Assembly (NCBI RefSeq): GCF_004193775.1
Contig: NC_041018.1
Span: 39,534,608 to 39,598,607, forward strand
Source of the DNA: Glycine soja
Lineage: Eukaryota > Streptophyta > Magnoliopsida > Fabales > Fabaceae
Length of the DNA: 64,000 nucleotides
Reading direction: 5' to 3'
The notes under the pieces were generated by a model. It had not been told where the DNA came from. It searched no databases and saw only the letters and a program-made list of their open reading frames with translations. Made by a program: the position numbers and the translations under genes. Positions 54,671-64,000 of the stretch are shown one piece after another. The first letter of the stretch is position 1, and each line of letters starts with the position of its first letter.

Positions 54671-54908
54671 AAAAAAAGGGTAATTTAAAAAGTTAGATGT
54701 ATAAGTAAGTAGACAAATCTATGGAAGGTGAAACCGCCATATATTGTTACTAACCTTTATTTATATCTTCCCCTTATTCATTTTTCTTTTTTCAAAGACA
54801 AATGAGATCTTTAGTCGTAACAAGGTTGCTGCTGAAACCCTTATTTGTTCCTTCTATTCTTCGTTGCCATTGGCGTTTTGAATTAGCAAAAGCACCCGTT
54901 TGGGTTTC

Positions 54909-56304
54909 TTTTCCAAACTATTTATCAAAAGGGGATTGTTTTCAAACTATTTATCGATGGGGTCTGTTTTTATTTGCATTGCACCAAAGGCAAGGGCGCA
55001 ATTTAACGAGGAGCTGACATGTGACATTGAGTTGTTGTGTCAAAAGCTTTGCGCAATGGGTTGTTACAGCTGCAATGACGCAACCACTTTTGGTCAGCAT
55101 AAGCACATGGTAGGCACAGGTGCTACACAGGCACAGTGGCGCAAGTACGCACGTGAGGGTGTTGCGCCAACCCTCCTGACACAATACTCCTTACTCCTTC
55201 CCCTGCTTATAAATTGAAAATACATGTTGTTCCCTCACTTGCAGCAAACACCCCCCTCTTCCAGCGGCTTCCTTCTTCCCGACAAGTATTTTGTTGCTCT
55301 CTTCCATCCCAACTTTCTCTCTCTCTCTTGTAGTTTGTTCTCTCTCTCTCATAATAATTTTATTTCATATTTTTTATTATTGCTAATGACACTTACATGT
55401 ATTAAAATATGTGATATTATGTTTATATTTAAAATATTTAATGAGTACATTAAATGACACTTACATGTTTTAAAATAATTATGATTTTGGTTTAGAAATT
55501 TATTTGGAATATTAGCTTTTTACAATTTTTTGTAATATATGATATTGTGATTTTTTTAAGCTGTCACATGTAATTTAATTATTATATGTGAGATTGTAAA
55601 TGGAATTTTTAAATTGTTTGTGATATTTGTTGTTATTACAAACATAATTAAATTTATTTAAAACCTTATTAATATGCAGTGTATTTGATATGGCAAGTTC
55701 ATCATCCTCCTCATCCAATGGGAAGAAATAAAACCTACAGAAGAAATAAATTTAATTATGTTTGTAATATTAGTGTATTTAAATAAATTTCATTTTTATA
55801 ATAAAACCTACAGAAGAAATAATTTTTATTAACAATAATAACATCAAAAAATAATACAAATTAATAAATATATTACTGATTTTCACCCCACATAAGAAAT
55901 ATCAACAAAGCTGTAACATAGAGGGAAAAAAATTTGGAGAGATGCGGAAATGTACCAGAAAGTGTGTCTAGATGGAAGGGGAACGAAGGTTTATATAGAC
56001 ATGTATTGTGCCGGTAGTAATGGCGCAATACGTTGTAGTTAGGTGATTTGAGCAAAGGGTTACTCCAACTGACATGGAACAATACTTTTTGAGCTGGTCA
56101 CACACTGTCGAAAGCAGTCAACACTACACACGCTGACATAGTCTATCCAAAAGTGGTTGCGCCACTGCAACTGTAACAACCCATTGCGCAAAGCTTTTGG
56201 CACAACAGTTTAATGCCACATGTCAGTTCCTTGTTGAATTACGCTCCTGCCTTTGACGTAATGTAAATAAAAACAGACTTCCTCGATAAATAGTTTGGAA
56301 AAGG
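54909..56304. mobile_element. Element with about 160-bp terminal inverted repeats and a promoter-like interior
   Basis: The left arm (about 54909-55094) and the right arm (about 56148-56304) are reverse complements over roughly 160 bases, sharing 'ccaaactatttatcga', 'tctgtttttattt', 'agctttgcgcaatgggttgttacag' and 'gcaaccacttttgg'. Between them lie a TATA-like 'cttataaattg', a C/T-rich leader, a possible leader intron, and a tiny frame at 55690-55731 encoding MASSSSSSSNGKK before a stop. It looks like a deletion derivative of a larger DNA transposon, possibly Mutator-like; the family is uncertain. Other open frames over the arms (for example 54900-55217) are not credible genes. Confidence 0.6.
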
Positions 56305-59300
56305 ATCATAATGTTTTTGTCTTTTGAATTTTGATTGTAAGGAGTCCTGATGTGACAAAAAGTACTTACAAATACAGTAAAATTTGCATTTTTATTCTTT
56401 GCCATTTTATTTTCTAGATGTGAATTGTGACTTTTTCAAATCTATGAACCTGTCTTAATCAAAATTTCAAATTGTGGTTACACTGCATAAAGATTGGAGT
56501 TGTATTGTGATTGTTGTAATGTCACATTGATGGGCTAATATAGTCCACAACTTGGCATGATGCATTTGCAACCAGGTCCAATATATTGCAACCCCATCAC
56601 ATGAAGGGCATTCAAGTTTTTTTTTTAATTATAATTATCTTTTATAGAGATAATTTTACTTGAATGGACTGGAATTATTATAAACTGTAAAGTTAAGTTG
56701 CATTTTAACTTTATTATCAGTAAATATAAATTAATTTATTTTAAAAAAATTATTTTTAAAACTACAGTAGTTATCACTTAACAACATTGAAAGTCAAAAT
56801 CACTGTTATTTAATAATTTTAATAATTAAAATAATATTTTGTAATTTGAAATATTAAATTTATTAGTTTTATAATTAAATAACAAATTTGATGCATTATT
56901 ATTGTATACTAGAAATATCTATAAATTATTGTGTTTTAGTTTGGTATTAATTTTGCGATTTGTAAAAAATATTTTTTGTTTAAAACTAAAGTAGCTAAAT
57001 TATTGATGCAGTAAAAAAAAAAAATATTGATAACAGTACTGTATTTTATTGTCTTCCCTCTCGTCGTATCGTATAATAAGTAAGATGTAAATGTAATGCT
57101 CTCTCAAACTGAGAAAAAACAGTAAAATATACATGTTCTTCTTTTATATATGTAACAATAATTTTATATCATCGCAGCAAGGTATCCAACTTCTTCACCA
57201 TTTTCTCATTTGAAACCACCAGAAATTTCAGTCAATTGTTAAATTTCCAAATATTTTTTCACATAAATAAAAAATTATGATGATTTTATACCACCAAAAA
57301 AAAATGGTAACAGTGTACGATTACCCTCCCTCATAACTTCGCTTTAATGAGGAGCCTCACTGGAATTCGCTAGTTTTTTTAAGGTTTGATTTGTAATAAA
57401 AATAAGAAAAGTAAAAAAATATATTCCATTAAGGTATACTCAAAAGAAATATACTTGTTTTAGTTGTTTATATAAAGTAGGATAAAAATGTAATAAGAGT
57501 ATCACAATTCACAATATACATGAAAATGACAAATTTGCTCAATTTTTTAAAGAGACAAGTTAGCTCAGTTAAACCAAGAGTCAGTGAGTTAATGTAATTT
57601 TTTTATATACTTAAATTTGATTTTTATAGGGGAAAAAAAATGACAAACTACTAACTAGCTCAATGCAATGTACCTTAAAAGAGGGTGGAAAAATTATTAT
57701 AATTTATACTTAAATTCAACTTTTATAGATAAAAAACTGACAAACAAACTCAAATGGTTTGGGTTTAGGTATTGGGCTTATCATTACACACTGGGTTGAG
57801 ATTTGAGAATTTCAGAATATAGTTTCCATTTTCATCATTGCCACGCACGCGAACGGTGGACCCTTTCGGTCTTCGTCAGCTTCATTAATCCAATCATCGT
57901 TGCTTCTTTTTTATATATACCTGGGTCTTCAACTAAATACTATCAATTTTCCCAAAATGTATTAGTAATAAAATATCAAGAGAAATAGTTCATAACAAAA
58001 AATTATCCATAAAAATTGAAAACATATACCAAGGATTTACAATAATTGAGATATGCCCCTTGAACTTGGTTCAATCAATGCATTTTGTTTGTGAAAGTCA
58101 AATTATTCCAGACACAAAAAATATGATTTTTTTGTGTAAAAGGAGTTATTGGAAACTATGTGAAAATCCTATTTAAAATATTAACAGTTTAAATTACAAA
58201 ATCTTCAACTTAAAAAAAGAACGTATACCTAACAATCACTTATGATCTAAAGTTGTGTCGTCTATTCAATATGCCCCCCAAAAATGATTGGATTGGCTTT
58301 ATTATATGATACAGAATAATTAAATTTGGAAACTCATACATCTTTCCATGTACATGGCTTGATTGATTTGGCGGTCTGACAAAAATATACTCTTTGATCT
58401 TTCTTCTTTTTGGAAAGAAGGACCTGTTAGTCCAACCTGGAATACAACAAAATCTACTCGCAGGATGAAGCTGGCAAATCACAAAAGGGAAAAAAAAAAT
58501 GTTGAATTATGATAGAATCGGAGATGCCAATAATTAATGGTTATATTTGACCTGGAATTAATGGATTCTTGTTGCATCAATTTATGTCTATCTTATTTTG
58601 TACGTTTTTTTTATTGGCACATGTTAATAATTAATCGTTAGATTTCTATTAGTGGGATATTAAAGTCGTGACTTTTTCCTTTTTTTTCTTCTCTTTTTAC
58701 AAGTCAATTTTATTATTTCTTTTTTACGTCGGTATGTGGATTGTAGATCATCGAAATCGAGAATTGATGGCATAATGCATGCAGATTAATAGATTAATAA
58801 TCTTGTGGTAACAAAATAGATTAATAATCTTACCGTGGTAATGTTATGTGGGTAATTAGTGGATCGCGTGTAATTTTTTTCAACATTATAGAAATCTTTC
58901 ACGGAAAATAACCTTGAAATGTTAAACATATATAATCATTTTTAATATTTCCCCTATAACTAATTAATGAATATTTTACATAATAAAGTCGTTGACGTTA
59001 TAAATTATTCGAATATAATATTTACAATATAGTTTGATTATTTAATAATTTAGTACATTATTTTAAAAAAATAATTCATTGAAAAGGTACATTTAAGGAA
59101 AATTCATAAATTTACAAATACGCCTTTTACCGGAACATATGGTAATTAGGAACAGGAACCAACTAAGTGAAACAAATCGGAGGCTGAATTAAGCCCAACG
59201 AAAACAATATTTGAACTCTTAGTGAGACCTGGCCTTTTCAAGTTAGACACGTCCAAACTAAGAAATGGCCCAATATATTCCATATAGATCATTCAAGCAG

Positions 59301-62260
59301 GCCTAATGCGAAGCCCACTCTCTAAGTTCTTTACTTCTTTTTTTTATCCAAAGTTCTTTTCTAGTTAATAGTTAAAGATTTCATTGTCCTTGGCCGAAAG
59401 CAAAAAACAGTCTTTGTTATTAGAAGTACGGTTACTGCCACAAAGCTTGCCCGATCTAAAAACTACTTTAGATCAGATTGGATTTAAATTTTATTCCAAG
59501 CAGGTTAGATGATGAATTAAGAAAATAAAATGATTGAATCAACTGGGTTTTCTTATTATTCGATGGGAAAACCACATTTTTTTTTTTAACTGTTAAGAAT
59601 AGTTCCACGTCAGGTAATTTTTGAACATGATAAGTGTTTATATATCTGGATAGACCATCCCTTTATGAACCCGTTTTTAAGGGGATCATTCGAATGTCTT
59701 TATTACATTATAAATTTAATATTAACATAGACGACAACGAGTTAGAGTTGCATATAACTTAATGAGGGGTGTTGTTGCGGAAACGAGTTTGATACGTAAA
59801 ATGCGTCAGGTCAACAAAGATTTGACGCACAACACTTTTCAAAATCAATTGAATTTAATATGTGGCTCTCGTTGTCCATTTGAACCTTCAATCCCACCCT
59901 CTCACTTTTATAGCCTGAGTTTCTCCTAGGATATGAACTACCCCACAGTTGTTGTAACGCATTACTGAACCCACAACCTTTCCGGCCCTTGCAGCAACAC
60001 CTACAGAAAGGGAACCACAAATGTACATTGGATGATGATAGCATCATGGTACTTTAAATCTGTAGGATGAAAAATTATATTGTACCAAGTTAAATCTATA
60101 TGTAATATTACCATATTCTATAAGCCAGTTTTTTTTTTTCTTTTTTGGGAATAACAGTATTTATATTCTGCCAGACATTTTGTAGCCAAATCTTGTGAAT
60201 TATGTGCATGTATATGGATACATTAAGCTGCAGCTAGAATAAAGAATATACAAAAAACATAAAAAATAAAATAAAATAAAAGAATTCCACAGCTCTATTT
60301 CAGCATTTCTTCTATACAAACTTGTAGCTATCAGCCATTCACACAAAATTCCACCATGTGGCTGAAGAAAGAAGTACATGTTTGCAAAGATTAAAAAGAG
60401 ACGAATTAAAATGAAACAAGCTTCAGGACGGCACAACACTCTATCAGATAATGTCAGCCATGTGTGTAACATAGATAGGAAGAACAAATGGGAGACAGAG
60501 AAGGGGCAAAATGTATACTAAAGTCAATCATCACACCTTGAATATTTTGTGTTGCATATGTATAATTTTTTTCAGCGACAGATATAACAATGAAAATATA
60601 TATAAAAAGAGGGTGAAAAAAATTACACAATAAAAATGTATTTCTGTATATAAAATTCAAAATAGAAACACTTTTTGTTATGTAATTTTTTTCACCCTTT
60701 TCATGGTTAGGTATTTTTTTAAGGAAAATTAATTACAAATTAAGTTACATTTTTTACTATAATTAATTTTGACACAAATTATATTAATGATAACATATAT
60801 TATATTTTTTAAAGAATAATCAAATTAATTATTACTTAAATTATCTTTTTTCATTTAAATGTAAATTAACAATGACATAAATTATTTTTTTAATTGTGAT
60901 CAAAATAATATCATGAATTGATTATATTATGATCAATAAAGATAATTCTTATAATAATTAATTTGATTATTTTTATAGATGTTAACTTGTATCAATTAAT
61001 TTAGTTTTAATTTAAAAAGATATTGAATACTATTAAAATGATAAATTATATCATAATTAATTTGATTACTTTAGAAAAGGAAACTTGCATATATAATTAA
61101 TAAAAAATTGTAAAAAGACACACATAACAAAAATATAATTTTATTATTTTTATATAACAAAAAAAATTAACAACAAAAATATATTTTTATTGTGTGTCTT
61201 AACAAAGATTATAACATAATTGTGTATTTTCGTTATGTATTTATTTTTTGTTTTAAAAATACAAAACAAAAATGTGATTACGTTGTATATTTCAACAGAA
61301 ATCACAATAAAATTATTTTTACATTGTGTATTTAATAGAAAGTGAGAAGAAGAAGGACAGAAGAAGAAGGGATGAAGTGTTTGAACATAAGAATAAAATG
61401 ATATTTTTCAGGAATTTTAAAATTTTATTGGAGCTGTGAATAATTATGATAGGGGCCAATAATAACACATTTAGACATTAAGATAGAGATAAACTAATTT
61501 GTATATAAATGCAAAGATTTAAAGAATAAACATATTTTCTAGTAGGTGTATATTTACTTTTTTTTTTTTTACAATACGCATGCTTTACCAAATAAATATG
61601 AAAAAGATCTAACAAAAAAAAAATATTTACACTACATTTTGTGCATGACAAAAAGGGAGCATCTTAAATATAGTATTTAAGCCTGAGATTCAACTTAGGA
61701 ATCACCAAATATTTAATGAAGGAAAGCTAACAATAGTTGCTTTATTTCTGTTATATATGTTCGTTGAAGAGAGCACAGAAGAAGAATCCGATTATTAGTT
61801 AACTAACTGGTCCTTCCTGAACTGAAACTACAGAAAAAGATACTAAAATTGACTTGCCCATTGAGCTGGCAAATTTCGTACTATATACTATAAGAATCAA
61901 GAAGGTGGATTTGGTGATGGAGCCATATGAGGAGATGGTAAAGTGGCTTTGGCAATTCGCACCGACACATCACGTGAAACAGCTGATTCAATAGCCAACA
62001 CAATGTACAAGCGACCATTGTATCCTTTGGTGGAACCATCGTCTCTCTTAATTTTTATGGAAATCGAGAGAGATCCAAAGAGGAAAAACTGCACCCATGC
62101 CTTCCCATGCCATGTCCTACCACTTCCACTATTACTAATTTAATTTACTACAACTAAAGGGGACCATTGTATTCAGATTACCAACCTTACAAATAAAGGG
62201 ACCTCTAGTCTAGGGTAGGTGTCACTCTGCCACATACTAACTGGGGGCTTATCTAGGTAA
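56305..62260. other. AT-rich intergenic region, no supported gene
   Basis: No gene is supported. Two short - strand stretches look faintly coding: about 59883-60028 (a 51-codon frame with GVAARAGKVVGSVMRYN) and 61897-62137. Neither has a domain I recognise, a good start or a convincing splice context. Other open frames are low-complexity. Confidence 0.4.
61897..62137 (-). other. Coding-like fragment of unknown nature
   Basis: An open frame of about 80 codons with balanced composition (GRTWHGKAWVQFFLFG, then KIKRDDGSTKGYNGRLY) and a Pro/Ser-rich end (HMAPSPNPPS). It opens after a TAA in frame, with an 'attag' that might be a splice acceptor, though the pyrimidine tract is poor. It could be a last exon or a gene relic; I do not recognise it, and chance cannot be ruled out. 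Confidence 0.22.
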
Positions 62261-62269
62261 TATTTTATA
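62261..62269. repeat. 9-bp target-site duplication, left copy (TATTTTATA)
   Basis: Identical to 62715-62723; flanks the inverted-repeat element at 62270-62714. Nine bases is the usual Mutator-type footprint. Confidence 0.7.
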
Positions 62270-62714
62270 GGTTAAATTGTAAATTTGGATTTCTTATTAA
62301 TTTTATAATTTGATTTTGATCTCTTTATAATTTTATTTACGAATTTAGTCATTTATTTTTTCTAAATCCAATTATTTCATCTGAAATTAGATGTTGATCA
62401 TTTCTTGTCAATATTAACTGTTATATGTCGTGTTTTTATTGGACCTTAACCATCACATATCATACTTTCATTTGAACATTAATTTTGTATACGTCAATCC
62501 CCATTAAAATCGCGACATGTGACATTTAATGTTCAATAAAAGTACAACAGGTGACAATCAAGGTAAGTCATTAACAATTAATGTCCAATTTCAAGGTTGG
62601 AGACTTAAATAACTTGATTGTAAAAAATTAAAAAATTAAATTTATAAATTAAATTATAAGAGAATCAAAATCAAATTCTTAAACAAATAAGAGGATCAAA
62701 TTTACAATTTAACT
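62270..62714. mobile_element. 445-bp Mutator-like MITE with 9-bp target duplication
   Basis: The ends are inverted repeats: GGTTAAATTGTAAATTTGG on the left and AGTTAAATTGTAAATTTGA read inward from the right. The similarity continues inward ('atttgattttgat(c/t)', 'ttataattt') for about 65 bases with mismatches. A 9-base TATTTTATA duplication flanks it. It has no coding frame, so it would depend on another element's transposase. Confidence 0.75.
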
Positions 62715-62723
62715 TATTTTATA
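62715..62723. repeat. 9-bp target-site duplication, right copy (TATTTTATA)
   Basis: Exact match to 62261-62269. Confidence 0.7.
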
Positions 62724-63328
62724 TGTAAAATAACTAATTAACAACTACACATCTACACACGGCCGACCCATATATGAATGAGGCCTTAAAAGAAATTAAA
62801 AGAAATTGTATTACTTTAAATAACAGTTATATATATATATTTTTTAATATATGAGGTTTTTTTGTTTTAATAAAATTAATAATAAATAATTTTTTTATTG
62901 GTGGACCTAAAATTTTAACTTTAATTATTTTATTTTTTATCTGATTCTTACATTTACAAGATGTGGTACAAAGTGATTAAAAATTTAAACCCTTTAAGTA
63001 TATGATATGAGTTTAATTCTTGACTACCTAGAGAAACCTCTATAAATGAAGGAATTGTCTATTAATTAATATTCTAAGAGTAATCTTATAATTTTGAGTG
63101 TGAGATTAATTTCGGATGTGAAAAACAAGATGCTTAGGATCTACTGTACTCCATCTATTTTTTCGCATGCAAATGAACGCTCAATAACTGGATAGCATGC
63201 TGGGTTGATTTGAGACACGAAAATTTTATAGGTTTACCATCTTATGGGAGCAGGTTAGTTTGGGGTGGGCCAATAATTAAGATATATTTGGTGGCTCATA
63301 ACAAAATTATAACATCTTTGTTTCTTTA

Positions 63329-63425
<97 letters not shown>

Positions 63426-64000
63426 TGTACATGTACAATGAGGGCATAGTTGGTAAGAGAATAAAAACATGTGGAAAGTGAGGTGAAATATCAGAGATTT
63501 ACTACGAATATTAACTAGATAGTACGTGAGACAAAAAATACTATTTGAATCATTTATGTACTCTCGGTGTAAAAAAATACATGATCGATATATATTCTAT
63601 TTCCCCATAATTTATTAGTTATGATGTATAATTTGGAATATTTTGTAATTAACTAGAGTAATAAAAAGATTAAGAGGCTCACAAATTAAAGAATTAAAAG
63701 CAGTGGCCTTTGGCATTAGGCAATGATATTTACACACCAAAAGATTTATACTTTGTTTTCTATTTCTTTATCTTGAGAACGAAAATATAAAATAGTAAAT
63801 TCAAACATTTTTATACCCTAATTTTTATATTCATGTTACATTTAATTCTGTTTACTGTTCTTTTTATGCAATCATATATCGAAATTATTATTTTCTTTCT
63901 ATTTAGTCTTCACCTCTCTCTCGATGAATATATAAACACCTTAAAGGTGTGAACCACTATTTATCCTAAATTATTTAATAAACAATTGTACCTAGTATAT
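62724..64000. other. AT-rich intergenic DNA to the window end
   Basis: No gene is seen. It includes the long (TA)n tract at 63330-63421 and a short (AT)n at about 62829-62840. The open frame at 63210-63449 is an artefact of the microsatellite. Confidence 0.5.
63330..63421. repeat. (TA)n microsatellite, about 45 repeats
   Basis: An uninterrupted TA run of about 90 bases. Likely to vary in length between individuals and to be error-prone in assembly. Confidence 0.98.

Noticed and set aside
54900..55217. 105-codon + strand frame with several Cys residues
   Set aside because: It spans a terminal inverted repeat of a DNA element and is not conserved in the mirrored arm.

Overview
The window is nuclear DNA of a flowering plant. 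Spliced genes with GT-AG introns, long AT-rich spacers, plant-only protein families and plant retroelements all say so. The gene set and repeat styles suit a legume such as soybean (Glycine), but the species is an inference; no sequence search was possible.

Layout. Bases 1-10.6 kb are AT-rich spacer with worn repeats. A complete, intronless subtilisin-like serine protease gene (SBT1 type, 777 aa) lies at 10.7-13.0 kb on the + strand. From 15,295 to 28,333 sits one intact 13,039-bp Ty3/gypsy LTR retrotransposon of the Tat type, transcribed on the - strand. It has 850-bp LTRs that differ at only two bases and a perfect 5-bp target duplication (CACTC). Gag-protease and RT-RNaseH-aRNaseH-integrase reading frames are both long and open. 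Between pol and the 3' LTR it carries an antisense, intron-containing gene (16.7-20.2 kb, + strand) for a plant-mobile-domain protein with basic and coiled-coil C-terminal parts; in this copy that gene is broken by an in-frame stop and by a missing splice donor.

Downstream come a five-exon gene for a tail-anchored syntaxin-6-N-domain protein (29.8-32.2 kb, +), a decayed progesterone 5-beta-reductase/iridoid-synthase-like pseudogene (34.4-35.35 kb, -), and a three-exon DUF620 gene (41.4-43.4 kb, -). From 43.7 kb to the end no credible intact gene is visible. That part holds several foldback or inverted-repeat DNA elements (51.7-53.1, 53.3-54.7, 54.9-56.3 and 62.27-62.71 kb, the last with a clear 9-bp target duplication) and two long (AT)n microsatellites.

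The three intact host genes (secreted protease, endomembrane syntaxin-like protein, DUF620 protein) have no evident shared pathway and look like ordinary plant neighbours. The most unusual part is the retrotransposon and its antisense passenger gene, which has its own promoter-like sequence (a G-box and a TATA-like box) facing away from the element's LTR-driven transcript.
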